Shown: positions 1 through 7,869, numbered from the stretch's first letter. The stretch: 12,803 nt of DNA from an uncultured Pseudomonadota bacterium (GCA_946478635.1 CAMLCX010000092.1:1-12803), one strand, 5' to 3'. Numbers and translations: made by a program. Notes: a model not told the origin generated them from the sequence alone.

Positions 1-327
1 AAAGACGCGCCGAGCGGAACGGCGCTGGCATTGGGCCGCTCCATAGCCAATGCCCTCAATCGCGATCTTGCTAAAGTCGGCATCAACGGCCGCAAAGGCA
101 TCGTCGGCGAGCGCAGCAAGAAAGAGATCGCGCTGCTTTCGGTGCGCGCCGGCGACATCGTCGGCGAACACACCGTAATCTTCGGCGGCATCGGCGAGCG
201 ACTCGAGTTCATCCATCGCGCCCACAGCCGCGACACGTTCGCCCGCGGCGCCCTTCGCGCCGCCCAGTGGCTGGCCAAACGCCAACCGGGGCTTTACAAT
301 ATGCACGATGTGCTGGGACTAAAGTGA
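1..327 (+). CDS. dapB: 4-hydroxy-tetrahydrodipicolinate reductase DapB, C-terminal part (5' end outside window)
   Basis: This is the last 108 residues of DapB, the cytoplasmic NAD(P)H-dependent reductase of the diaminopimelate/lysine pathway. The reading frame is open from base 1 and begins with KDAPSGTA, the substrate-binding signature of the family. The catalytic His-His and Lys residues normally lie just before this motif, so they fall outside the window. The C-terminal substrate-binding domain then shows GDIVGEHTVIF (about residues 48-58), GERLEFIHRAHSRDTFA (63-79) and the end motif LYNMHDVLGLK, all at the expected places, and the stop lies where the family normally ends. It is a housekeeping gene that probably marks the left edge of the variable locus. 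The G+C is clearly higher than in the glycan genes that follow. Identification is secure; only the N-terminal nucleotide-binding half is missing because of the window edge. Confidence 0.96.
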   Translation, partial: KDAPSGTALALGRSIANALNRDLAKVGINGRKGIVGERSKKEIALLSVRAGDIVGEHTVIFGGIGERLEFIHRAHSRDTFARGALRAAQWLAKRQPGLYNMHDVLGLK

Positions 328-359
328 TTGTTCACTGGTGAAGGTTTCGCAGCCATGGG

Positions 360-378
360 GCCGGGTTCCGAGCCCGGC
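360..378 (+). terminator. Strong hairpin downstream of dapB, possible terminator
   Basis: GCCGGG (360-365) pairs perfectly with CCCGGC (373-378). The pairing can continue inward through a T-G and a T-A pair to a CCG loop. The hairpin begins 32 bases after the dapB stop codon and precedes the next gene by about 180 bases. Only two T residues follow the stem, so it is not a textbook intrinsic terminator. It could be a terminator aided by Rho, an mRNA 3'-end stabiliser, or chance. Confidence 0.35.
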
Positions 379-453
379 TTGGCACGGGGTAATTTACTCG
401 ATTTAAGGTCATGAAAGTCGCGTCATGGTGATGTCTGACAGAGTGAAGCGTTT

Positions 454-482
454 TTGATTGACCTTCAAATTCGGTATTTAAT
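454..482 (+). promoter_or_regulatory. Candidate sigma-70-type promoter upstream of the polysaccharide block
   Basis: TTGATT (454-459) and TTTAAT (477-482) are separated by 17 bases, the favoured sigma-70 spacing. They lie about 75 bases before the likely first start codon of the glycan block, in a locally AT-rich stretch of an otherwise GC-rich gap (328-555). A second possible -35 element, TTGACC at 458-463, is too close to this -10 element. This is pattern matching only, with no other support. Confidence 0.3.
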
Positions 483-555
483 CGGGCGGCCGTCTTGCGA
501 AATCGCTTGAAATCATTTGCCGTGCTCCGGGCGCCGGCAGGTTCGGATTGAGGCC

Positions 556-2085
556 ATGACCAATCAGAGGAAAGCTCGCCTGCTGGTCTTTGTGGTGGCG
601 TACAATGCCGAGCGAACGATTGAAAGCGTTCTCTCGCGCATTCCGGCCGGCCTCTCCGAAGACTATGAGGTCGAAATTCTCGCGATCGACGACGCTTCGC
701 GCGATCGCACATTCGAGATCGGTCAGAGAGTCAAATTGGCCGGGTTGCTGTCCCTGCCGCTACATGTGTTGTTCAATCCCGTAAATCAAGGATACGGCGG
801 CAATCAGAAAATTGGCTACCACTACGCGATTAAGAACAATTTCGATTTTGTTGCGCTGGTTCATGGCGACGGCCAATATGCACCAGAAGTTCTTCCCGAG
901 CTTTTAAAACTACTAAGCCAAGGCGGCGCCGACGCTGTGTTCGGCTCACGCATGCTCAACCGAGGGGCGGCGTTAAAGGGGGGCATGCCGTTCTACAAAT
1001 ACGTCGGCAATAAGATTCTCACCTGGCTACAAAACCATTTTCTGCGCACCCACTTCAGCGAGTTTCATTCCGGATATCGGGTTTACTCGGTGGCGGCGCT
1101 CAAAAAGATTCCGTTCGACCGCAACACCCATGATTTTCATTTTGACACAGAAATTTTCATTCAATTGCTCAAAGCAGGGATGCGAATCCGCGAGCTGCCG
1201 ATACCGACCTACTACGGTGATGAAATCTGTCATGTTAACGGACTCAAATATGCCTTAAATGTGGTCAAAACAACGCTCAAATCGCAGCTGCACGATTTGA
1301 GTATCTTCTACGATAGCAAGTTTGACTGTGCCCCGAAGGCCGAACCTAACGCTCACTATGAACTCAAGTTAGGTTATGAAAGCCCTCACACAGCGACTCT
1401 CGACCTGGTTCCGGTGGGAGCGAAAGTACTCGACCTCGGCTGCGCGGGTGGTTACATGAGCGCGCTGTTGGAGCGAGAGCGCGGTTGCCAAAGCACGGCT
1501 GTGGATAGGTTTTCGCTCCCGGCCAAAGTCAAAGTGAGCAGGTTTATCATGCATGATCTCGATGCGGGCATTCCCGATGTGAGTCTCACGGAATACGATT
1601 GCGTACTCCTTCTTGACGTGATCGAGCACCTCGCTTCCCCGGAGCTCTTTTTTGACCGGTTGCGCGATGCCATGAGGTACTGCATCCGGACGAAAGTGAT
1701 CATCAGTACACCGAATGTGGGGTTTATTATTATGCGGCTGATGCTGCTGTTGGGGCAGTTCAATTACGGTAAGCGAGGTATTCTCGACCTGACGCACACC
1801 CGACTGTTTACGTTTTCTTCGCTCCGTCAATTGCTCGAACAGCGGGGCTTCCAAATAACCCTTTCTCGGGGTATTCCCGTGCCGTATCCCGTTGCGCTCG
1901 GAAATAATCTGGTAAGCCGGTTACTCTTAGCGGTAAACGGTGCGTGTCTACGGCTGTTTCCTTCAGTGTTTTCCTACCAAATAATGATGGTTGCTGAACC
2001 GAGACCGTCTCTGGAGTTACTTTTACAGCGCGCGTTGGACGAATCTTCCGCACGGGCGAATAAACTGGCATCAGCGCCGAGCTGA
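556..2085 (+). CDS. Bifunctional protein: GT2 glycosyltransferase fused to a class I SAM methyltransferase
   Basis: The 509-residue product has two catalytic domains. Residues 8-250 form a GT-A glycosyltransferase family 2 domain of the DPM1 type: VFVVAYNAERTI (11-22), the nucleotide-binding DDAS (45-48), NQGYGGNQKIGY (77-88) and HGDGQYAPE (103-111) in the DxD position. Residues 265-480 form a Rossmann-fold methyltransferase with motif I VLDLGCAGG (291-299), an acidic residue in AVDRF (315-319), the post-motif DVIEHL (354-359) and ISTPN (383-387). The first domain should transfer a sugar from a nucleotide or lipid donor, and the second should methylate an unidentified acceptor, perhaps the same glycan. 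No membrane anchor is evident. I chose the ATG at 556, which has a GAGG stretch just upstream and begins right before the domain; an ATG at 517 would add 13 residues of no recognisable character. It is the first gene of the glycan block, and 183 bases separate it from the next start. Domain calls are secure; substrates are unknown. Confidence 0.88.
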   Translation: MTNQRKARLLVFVVAYNAERTIESVLSRIPAGLSEDYEVEILAIDDASRDRTFEIGQRVKLAGLLSLPLHVLFNPVNQGYGGNQKIGYHYAIKNNFDFVALVHGDGQYAPEVLPELLKLLSQGGADAVFGSRMLNRGAALKGGMPFYKYVGNKILTWLQNHFLRTHFSEFHSGYRVYSVAALKKIPFDRNTHDFHFDTEIFIQLLKAGMRIRELPIPTYYGDEICHVNGLKYALNVVKTTLKSQLHDLSIFYDSKFDCAPKAEPNAHYELKLGYESPHTATLDLVPVGAKVLDLGCAGGYMSALLERERGCQSTAVDRFSLPAKVKVSRFIMHDLDAGIPDVSLTEYDCVLLLDVIEHLASPELFFDRLRDAMRYCIRTKVIISTPNVGFIIMRLMLLLGQFNYGKRGILDLTHTRLFTFSSLRQLLEQRGFQITLSRGIPVPYPVALGNNLVSRLLLAVNGACLRLFPSVFSYQIMMVAEPRPSLELLLQRALDESSARANKLASAPS

Positions 2086-2268
2086 CCGCGAATCTGAGAC
2101 TACCGCAACACATCCACAGCCGTTCGCTACGATGATACGTACTCGGCCTGCCTGTCGAGGCGTCGGGCGCACGCAGGGGGTACTGGTGAAAAATAGTGCT
2201 GGTCATCGCTGCGTCAATCATTTAAAATCCTAATTTTGTATAGAAATTTAGCCTTCAGGGACAAGTTG
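2086..2268. other. Intergenic gap between the two GT2 genes
   Basis: This 183-base gap contains no convincing gene. Its second half includes an AT-rich stretch (about 2219-2250) in which TATAGA at 2239-2244 could act as a -10 element, but no good -35 element lies at the right distance. AGGG at 2257-2260 is a plausible ribosome binding site for the GTG at 2269. I see no strong hairpin with a T tract. Confidence 0.4.
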
Positions 2269-3381
2269 GTGATCAAATCAGCGCCACGGATTGACGTTCA
2301 GATCGGACTTAGTTTCGGTCCAAGTCAGCAAATTCCGACCGATGACGCCGAGGCCGCCCTGCGGTTTTGCCGGGCCCTGGCACGCCAAGTCGTTGCTGAA
2401 CCCCAAAATAGCCCGTCCGATATTCAAGCAGGCGCGCTGGCCCATAGTGACGAACAGCCGGAGTTGTCGGTTGTCCTGCCGATTTACAACGAAGCGGAAA
2501 ATATTTCGGTAGTGTACAGCCGGCTGGTTAGCGTGCTCGAAAAGGAGAATTTGGATTTCGAGATCGTTTTCGTGGACGACGGCAGCAGCGATGAAAGCGC
2601 CCAGAAGTTGAGCGATCTCGAAACCTCTGACGTCCGTGTTCGGGTCATCGGGCTCGCGCGCAATTTCGGCCACCAAGTGGCCATAACCGCCGGGCTCGAC
2701 TTTGCCCGCGGTAAAGCCGTTGCCGTGATGGACGCAGACTTGCAAGATCCGCCGGAGGTGTTGCCCGACTTTATTCGCAAGTGGCACGAAGGTTATGACG
2801 TTGTCTACGCCGTCCGTGAACAACGCAAGGAAGGTTGGCTGCTGCGGACTAGTTATGCAACGTTTTACCGTCTGCTTCGACGAGTGGCCAATGTCGAAAT
2901 ACCGCTTGATGCCGGCGATTTTTGTATCATGGATCGCCGCGTCGTCGATCTATTGAAGTCCATGCCCGAACGCAGTCGTTTTGTCCGAGGTATTCGCAGC
3001 TGGGTGGGACTCAACCAAGTGGGCTTGGCTTTCGAACGACACAATCGTCACGCCGGTACTTCAAAGTACAGCGTGGGCCGCTTGATTCTTTTGGCACTGG
3101 ACGGAATAGTTTCGTTTAGCCATGTGCCACTCCGAGTTATAACTGCTCTTGGATTAAGCGTCTCATTTTTTTCGCTGTTGCTGGCCGTTTTCTTCTTTGT
3201 CAAGAAACTTTTCTATGGTCTAAGTCCTCCCGGATATGCGAGTCTAATTGTCTCAATTTTTTTTCTTGCCGGAATCCAACTGATCACGTTGGGGGTTATC
3301 GGCGAATATGTTGGGCGAATCTTCGAGGAAGCCAAGCGCCGGCCGATGTACATTTTACGCCGTGTGCCTAGATTTCGATAA
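2269..3381 (+). CDS. GtrB/DPM1-like polyprenyl-phosphate glycosyltransferase (GT2) with two C-terminal membrane helices
   Basis: The 370-residue product matches the family that moves a sugar from a nucleotide donor to polyprenyl phosphate at the inner membrane (GtrB, ArnC, DPM1-like). The GT-A domain starts near residue 65: SVVLPIYNEAENI (67-79), FVDDGSSDES (101-110), RNFGHQVAITAGLDFARG (131-148), the DxD-type DADLQDPPE (155-163), DAGDF (214-218) and RHAGTSKYSVGRL (260-272). Two hydrophobic segments follow (about 288-312 and 324-347), then YVGRIFEEAKRRP (347-359), typical of this family. There is no ATG before the domain. GTG at 2269 has AGGG eight bases upstream; TTG at 2236 is an alternative adding 11 residues but lacks such a site. 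The 64 residues before the domain are unusual, since most relatives begin within about ten residues of SVVLP. The stop overlaps the next start by one base (TAATG). The family is certain; the transferred sugar is unknown. Confidence 0.93.
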   Translation: MIKSAPRIDVQIGLSFGPSQQIPTDDAEAALRFCRALARQVVAEPQNSPSDIQAGALAHSDEQPELSVVLPIYNEAENISVVYSRLVSVLEKENLDFEIVFVDDGSSDESAQKLSDLETSDVRVRVIGLARNFGHQVAITAGLDFARGKAVAVMDADLQDPPEVLPDFIRKWHEGYDVVYAVREQRKEGWLLRTSYATFYRLLRRVANVEIPLDAGDFCIMDRRVVDLLKSMPERSRFVRGIRSWVGLNQVGLAFERHNRHAGTSKYSVGRLILLALDGIVSFSHVPLRVITALGLSVSFFSLLLAVFFFVKKLFYGLSPPGYASLIVSIFFLAGIQLITLGVIGEYVGRIFEEAKRRPMYILRRVPRFR

Positions 3382-4595
3382 TGCGCATTTTAATGCTTAA
3401 TAACGAGTTTCCGCCTTTGGGGGGAGGGACGGGTACGGTCAACCGTGCGATGCTCGAACATTTTGCCCTCAATCCAGGGTTGGAGATAGATCTTATTACA
3501 TCGGCTTTGGGAAGATACCCCGAGGAAGAGTCTTTTGCGACCGGAATTAGAATATACAAAGTGCCGGTTCGTAATAAGAACATTCATCATTCATCAAATC
3601 GTGAGCTAAGCGAATATTTTGTTCGGGGTTTGCGGCTTGCTCTCAAGCTGCACCGCCGACAATCCTATGACATCTGTTTCGCCTGGAGTGCGGTCCCGGC
3701 GGGCGCAATTGCGTTATTGCTACGACGCTTGACCGGACTCTGCTATATCGTGCGAGTCTGCGGTCCTGATATTCCCGGTTTTGAGCCGCGCTACCAAACA
3801 ATCTACTTTCTAATAACGCCCTTGCTGCGTCATGTATGGCGCGGCGCCGAGCGGTTGATCGCAAAGTCACAACGAGAAATCGAATTGATTCAAGCAGTCG
3901 ATCCTCATGTCGATTGTTTCCAGATAGCAAACGGGGTTGATCTGGAGAAATTCAATCCGGTTCATGCCGTGCCTGACGATGGCCCGCTTAAATTGCTGTC
4001 CGTCGGGCGGCTCATCCAAAGGAAAGGACAGCATCACTTGATCGATGCTGTAAAGCGCCTTACGGATGAAGGAACCGACGTCAGGCTCGATCTCACTGGG
4101 ACAGGGGACGCGCGATCAGCGAACGAAGCTCAGGTCGCTCGGCTCGGCTTGATTGATCGAGTAAAATTCCACGGGTATGTGCCGCGCGAAGGAATCGCCC
4201 GGCACTACACCGCCGCCCATGTATTCGTACTGCCGTCGTACAATGAGGGAATGAGCGTTGCCTTGCTTGAAGCCATGGCATCTGGGCTTGCAGTGGTTGT
4301 GACACCAACTGGAGGCACGATGGAACTGGTAAGTTCTGGGATTAACGGCTTCATCGTGAACTGGGGTGATGTCGATCAATTAGCTCGTCATTTAAGCAAA
4401 CTGGCCCAGGATCGCGACCTTGTTCGTCGAATGGGGCAAGAGTCTCGTAAGCGGGCAGAGAGCTATTCGTGGAGTTTTACAGCGAACCGGTATTTGGAGT
4501 TACTGGAGATGGTTTCGGTCACACGTTGTACTAATCAATCGCCAGCGCAGACGCCTAATGACATCCAGCGTATCGCAGGGAATCGAATGCGATAG
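3381..4595 (+). CDS. GT4-family glycosyltransferase (GT-B fold)
   Basis: This 404-residue product is a retaining GT-B glycosyltransferase of family 4. The N-terminal acceptor domain opens with ILMLNNEFPPLGGGTGTVNR (residues 3-22), whose glycine-rich loop is typical. The C-terminal donor domain shows LLSVGRLIQRKGQHHLIDAV (205-224), VKFHGYVPREGIARHY (261-276) and the EX7E motif in SYNEGMSVALLEAMASGLAV (286-305), with the two glutamates at 289 and 297. About 30 residues after the last helix are low in conserved features. No Shine-Dalgarno sequence precedes the ATG, which overlaps the upstream stop in TAATG. It is therefore probably translated by coupling with the GtrB-like gene and is in the same operon. 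It should act on the cytoplasmic face of the inner membrane in repeat-unit assembly. Donor and acceptor cannot be told from sequence. Confidence 0.93.
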   Translation: MRILMLNNEFPPLGGGTGTVNRAMLEHFALNPGLEIDLITSALGRYPEEESFATGIRIYKVPVRNKNIHHSSNRELSEYFVRGLRLALKLHRRQSYDICFAWSAVPAGAIALLLRRLTGLCYIVRVCGPDIPGFEPRYQTIYFLITPLLRHVWRGAERLIAKSQREIELIQAVDPHVDCFQIANGVDLEKFNPVHAVPDDGPLKLLSVGRLIQRKGQHHLIDAVKRLTDEGTDVRLDLTGTGDARSANEAQVARLGLIDRVKFHGYVPREGIARHYTAAHVFVLPSYNEGMSVALLEAMASGLAVVVTPTGGTMELVSSGINGFIVNWGDVDQLARHLSKLAQDRDLVRRMGQESRKRAESYSWSFTANRYLELLEMVSVTRCTNQSPAQTPNDIQRIAGNRMR

Positions 4596-4609
4596 ATTTC
4601 TAAGCCGAA

Positions 4610-4621
4610 TTATCCGGATAA
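4610..4621. promoter_or_regulatory. Perfect 12-base palindrome between the two GT4 genes
   Basis: TTATCCGGATAA is a perfect inverted repeat in the 71-base gap between the two GT4 genes, about 46 bases before the next start codon. It could be a protein-binding site or could be chance. There is no accompanying promoter that I can defend. Confidence 0.15.
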
Positions 4622-4666
4622 AAGCGTCTCTCTTCTTTCTTCCAAGGACGGTGAGAACTGTGCGCT

Positions 4667-5803
4667 ATGAAGGTTGTTTATATTTCAGACTCGATCTTTC
4701 CATCACGCTCAGCAAGCAGCATTCAAGTGATGAAAATGTGCGAAGCGATCTCCCGTGAGGGTCATGCCGTCACCCTGATTGTTCCGGATCGGCAGGTTCC
4801 AGGTACGCCGTCCGAAGATGCATTCACATTCTATGGCGTCAAAGCTTCATTTCGAATCGAGAAACAATGGTTTCCAACATCGTTAGGGCGCTCGTTTGGT
4901 TCCATGGTTTATGCGTTTGCGAGTGCCCGCGCCGCATATCGAGCCGGGCCAGATCTCATTTACGGGCGCTATCTTCCTGCTTGTTGGCTGACGGCCTTCC
5001 GGGGAGCTTCAACGATTTTCGAAGCCCATGTGCCGCCGTCGACGCAGCGTCCGGGATGGCTGGTAAATTTAATTTTTCGCTGCTGGAGGCACGCCAAAGG
5101 AAATAGGGGAGTCGTTGTAATCTCCGCCGCTTTGGGTAGCCGGCTCGAAGCGGAGTTTGGACCAATGAAGTTGATCTTGGCTCATGATGCCGCCGATACC
5201 GTTCAATCCGTGACAGCAGATGCTGTCAAGCACAGCAATCAATCGCTGCAAATCGGCTACGTCGGTCAACTGTATCAGGGAAAAGGTATGGAGTTGATCG
5301 AGCAAGTTGTTCGCCTCTGTCCATCGATGCAATTTCATATTGTCGGTGGGTCTGAACACGATATTCGATATTGGCAAGGACGTCTGCAGCATCAAGACAA
5401 TGTTATCTTTCATGGTCATGTGCCGCACGATCAGACCGAAAAATTGCGCCAACAGTGCGACGTGCTCATCGCTCCTTATCAACCTCAAGTGAGAGTTTTT
5501 GGCGGCGGCAACGACGTCGCGCCTTGGATGTCCCCTTTAAAACTTTTCGAATATATGGCGTCAGGAAAGGCCGTTGTTTGCTCGGACCTGCCGGTACTAG
5601 GAGAAATCTTGACGCATGAGGAAACAGCTCTGCTGTGCGATCCACTGAAACCGGAAGATTGGGAGAAAACACTGAAACGCTTAGAAGCGGATGCAGAATT
5701 TCGAGTTAAACTAGGGGAATGCGCAAGGCGGGTCCATGCGAAGTCGTACACATGGGACGCTCGCGTTAAAAAGATTTTCGCTCAAATTGCCCATGACTCG
5801 TAG
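4667..5803 (+). CDS. GT4-like glycosyltransferase (GT-B fold)
   Basis: The 378-residue product is a second GT-B glycosyltransferase. The N-terminal domain starts with VVYISDSIFPSRSASSIQV (3-21) and contains DLIYGRYLPA (96-105), a motif common in GT4 acceptor domains. The donor domain has IGYVGQLYQGKGMELIEQVV (196-215), FHIVGGSEHD (223-232), VIFHGHVPHDQ (246-256), VLIAPYQP (266-273) and SPLKLFEYMASGKAVVCSD (289-307). The usual EX7E pair is reduced to its second glutamate (E295); tryptophan occupies the position eight residues earlier. This SPLKLFEYMA version is common among real GT4 enzymes and does not imply loss of function. The ATG follows a weak GTGAG stretch. It sits 71 bases after the first GT4, on the same strand, and converges with the antisense methyltransferase with one base between the stop codons. 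Sugar specificity is unknown. Confidence 0.92.
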   Translation: MKVVYISDSIFPSRSASSIQVMKMCEAISREGHAVTLIVPDRQVPGTPSEDAFTFYGVKASFRIEKQWFPTSLGRSFGSMVYAFASARAAYRAGPDLIYGRYLPACWLTAFRGASTIFEAHVPPSTQRPGWLVNLIFRCWRHAKGNRGVVVISAALGSRLEAEFGPMKLILAHDAADTVQSVTADAVKHSNQSLQIGYVGQLYQGKGMELIEQVVRLCPSMQFHIVGGSEHDIRYWQGRLQHQDNVIFHGHVPHDQTEKLRQQCDVLIAPYQPQVRVFGGGNDVAPWMSPLKLFEYMASGKAVVCSDLPVLGEILTHEETALLCDPLKPEDWEKTLKRLEADAEFRVKLGECARRVHAKSYTWDARVKKIFAQIAHDS

Positions 5804-5804
5804 C

Positions 5805-6389
5805 TTATGAATCGTCTAATTTGCACACGACAAGTTGGCATGACAAGTAACGCTTCTTATACATTTTTCCGATTATCGGAAGGAGTTTTTCTTCCCATCC
5901 AAATAGCTTTCCTCTCGGAAGCAAATGGTGTTCAAGAATTTGAAATCCGTGGTGACGAACGTACTCGCCGAATTCGCCAGCGGTCCACTCTCGAACGTGC
6001 TCCGCTTGCGGACTATACAGGCAATTATGGCCCCTTTGCATGTCTCTTTCGGGCGTTGAGATTAGAACGGTGCCCGCAGGTCGAGTGACACGGCTCAGGA
6101 ACTTCATAAGCGGATCAGGGTTGAGAAGATGTTCGATTACGTCGGAGGCGCAAACGCAATCAAATTGTTCTTGGAAATTCTCGTGCGGATTTTCGAGATC
6201 CATCGAGATAAAGCGAAAACTAGGAAACGTTCTTTCAATCGTTTCCTTCATCGAAGGTTGGTCTATAACGGTAATATGAGAAGTTATGGGATGAATAAAC
6301 TTCTCGATTTTTTTGGGATAACCGCATCCAACATCGAGGTAAGAAGAATTTTTCGTTACTCTCAAGATCTCGCTTGCTTTCTTATACAC
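5805..6389 (-). CDS. SAM-dependent methyltransferase on the opposite strand, N-terminus uncertain
   Basis: Read from GTG at 6389, the product is 194 residues of a class I methyltransferase: motif I YLDVGCGYPKKIEKF (17-31), acidic residue in VIDQP (41-45), MDLENP (63-68), SDVIEHLLNPDP (82-93), VLISTPERD (108-116) and HVREWTAGEFGEYVRHHGF (131-149). The HVREW segment is typical of a glycan- and lipid-associated methyltransferase group. The 5' end is a puzzle. The same frame stays open for 27 more codons, up to a TGA at 6471-6473, and that stretch (WYQNRFTSAHGS at its centre) looks like the real N-terminal helix region of such enzymes, yet it has no ATG, GTG or TTG. The GTG used here lacks a ribosome binding site. 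The gene may be 5'-truncated, may use a rare start, or may be decaying. It is the only - strand gene inside the glycan block and runs against the flanking genes. Confidence 0.82.
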   Translation of the reverse strand: MYKKASEILRVTKNSSYLDVGCGYPKKIEKFIHPITSHITVIDQPSMKETIERTFPSFRFISMDLENPHENFQEQFDCVCASDVIEHLLNPDPLMKFLSRVTRPAGTVLISTPERDMQRGHNCLYSPQAEHVREWTAGEFGEYVRHHGFQILEHHLLPRGKLFGWEEKLLPIIGKMYKKRYLSCQLVVCKLDDS

Positions 6390-6492
6390 GTAGTACTGAT
6401 AAATCCCCGATCTGGCTATCGAGACGCTCCCATGAGCAGAAGTGAATCGATTCTGGTACCAAATATCGCTTCAGAAGCCTCACACAAGTAGT

Positions 6493-7851
6493 ATGTCGAT
6501 CCCTGGAACGGGCATAATTTACCGGTCGAATTATGATCGCGACTTTCGCCAAATTTATCAAGGCGCTGGTTTTTTGATCTGTGGAAATGGGTTCAAGTTT
6601 TTGCTTGGAATCGTCGCCTATGGAATGACGGCGAGGACATTGGGCGTTTCTCAGTTTGGCGTATTCGGGCTCATTCAAGCGTATGTGATCCTCATGGATC
6701 GACTATTCAATTTCAATACGCGGCAGACTCTCGTCAAATATGGCTCACAAGAAGTTGTGTCCGGTAATCGAGCTGCATTTCAAAGCCTCTTCAAATTCTT
6801 ATTTCTCCTCGATATGGGCACAGCGATAGGCGCAACTTGTGCAGCGATCGCGGTAATCTATATCTTTGCGGACAATTTGGGTTGGTCACGGCAACTGGTT
6901 CCGTCAGCAATCCTGTATTGTACTATTATTCTTTTCAACAGTACGGCACCGGGCGGGGTTTTGCGACTTTTCAATCGGTTTAGCGTTTTAACATTAACGG
7001 CAATCGCTTCCGGCATGGTTAAGGTCGCGGGAGTCTTTGTCGCGTATCAACTCGGAGCAGAGCTTTGGGCGTTCCTGCTGGCGTGGGCTATAGGGGATAT
7101 TGCTGAGCGTACACTGCATATCGTTTTAGGCTTCCGTGAAATGCATAGGAGAGGTTTCTTTCCTTTCTTTTCGAGCAAGCTTCGGGGCGTTACCTATATG
7201 CACAAAGGAATACGAAGCTTCCTCTTAAGTTCAAACTTGGAGTCGGCAGTTCGATTGATCTCCTATGAGGTTGATATCTTCATCGTTGCGTACTTCTTGG
7301 ACCTGTACGCCGTTGGAGTTTACAAAATAATAAAAGAGGTCGTTCTTGTCGTCGTTGGTGTCGGGGATACGATCCATCAGTCGTCGTATCCGATCATGGC
7401 TCGTCTATGGGCCAACCAAGAGTACGGAAAAATGTGTGGTTATCTCCGAGACATGAGAATGATCGGTTTAATTTGCAGTGCCGCAATTCTTGTATTTTAC
7501 TATTTTTTCGGCCGGCCGGTCCTCAAGACGATATTCGGAACGAAAGATGCTGTATTCTTCCTGCCGCTTTTGATCGCCATGTTTGGTCCGCTACTATGGA
7601 TGTCGCAGTCGGGGTATGCGTCTGCAATGTACACACTCGGATTTGCTACACAGCTGTTAATTATCTCTCTTAGCGGCGGCGTCATCTCAGTATTGTGTCA
7701 TCTGATCTTCACGCCTCGATACGGCCTAGAGGGCGCTGCAATCAGTTTTGCCTCTTCCTTTGTCGTCTGGACCATCTACACTTATATTCTTGTTAACAAA
7801 GGCTTGCGGTTGCGAGCTCTTCATACGACCAAAAACCCAACTCAAATATAG
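6493..7851 (+). CDS. Wzx-like polysaccharide flippase (MOP superfamily membrane protein)
   Basis: The 452-residue product is strongly hydrophobic along its length, with roughly a dozen predicted membrane segments (for example about 25-47, 53-70, 101-125, 136-152, 165-185, 190-203, 281-292, 324-340, 353-372, 383-406 and 415-434). This is the pattern of Wzx/RfbX flippases that move undecaprenyl-linked repeat units to the periplasmic face. Supporting motifs are ARTLGVSQFGVFGLI (47-61), the LVKYGSQE stretch (80-87) and RYGLEGAAISFA (409-420), close to the usual C-terminal family motif. The ATG at 6493 was preferred; a GTG at 6442 would add 17 residues and overlap the readable 5' extension of the antisense methyltransferase. 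Neither start has a clear ribosome binding site. The next gene follows after 18 bases, suggesting cotranscription. The family is well supported; the transported glycan is unknown. Confidence 0.92.
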   Translation: MSIPGTGIIYRSNYDRDFRQIYQGAGFLICGNGFKFLLGIVAYGMTARTLGVSQFGVFGLIQAYVILMDRLFNFNTRQTLVKYGSQEVVSGNRAAFQSLFKFLFLLDMGTAIGATCAAIAVIYIFADNLGWSRQLVPSAILYCTIILFNSTAPGGVLRLFNRFSVLTLTAIASGMVKVAGVFVAYQLGAELWAFLLAWAIGDIAERTLHIVLGFREMHRRGFFPFFSSKLRGVTYMHKGIRSFLLSSNLESAVRLISYEVDIFIVAYFLDLYAVGVYKIIKEVVLVVVGVGDTIHQSSYPIMARLWANQEYGKMCGYLRDMRMIGLICSAAILVFYYFFGRPVLKTIFGTKDAVFFLPLLIAMFGPLLWMSQSGYASAMYTLGFATQLLIISLSGGVISVLCHLIFTPRYGLEGAAISFASSFVVWTIYTYILVNKGLRLRALHTTKNPTQI

Positions 7852-7869
7852 AACATTGGTAATTCTTGC

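Noticed and set aside
355..380. Resemblance of the GCCGGG/CCCGGC hairpin to a tRNA T arm
   Set aside because: The loop reads TTCCGAG, not the TTCRANY form, and no acceptor, D or anticodon arm can be placed around it.
517..555. Upstream ATG at 517 for the GT2-methyltransferase fusion
   Set aside because: The 13 added residues have no family character, and the ATG at 556 has a better upstream GAGG and begins right before the domain.
332..712. Open frame of 126 codons on the - strand over the gap after dapB and the start of the GT2 fusion gene
   Set aside because: Arginine- and proline-rich translation with no recognisable motif; it overlaps the well-supported GT2 domain on the other strand.
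1369..1854. Long - strand frame opposite the methyltransferase half of the fusion gene
   Set aside because: It mirrors a clearly coding + strand region, has no family motif, and overlaps other - strand frames in the same place.
2278..2823. 181-codon - strand frame opposite the GtrB-like gene
   Set aside because: No recognised domain; it mirrors the strongly conserved GT2 domain on the + strand.
6382..6678. 98-codon - strand frame upstream of the antisense methyltransferase, considered as its missing N-terminal part
   Set aside because: It is in a different frame, has no methyltransferase-like sequence, and mostly overlaps the flippase gene start; joining it would need an unsupported frameshift.
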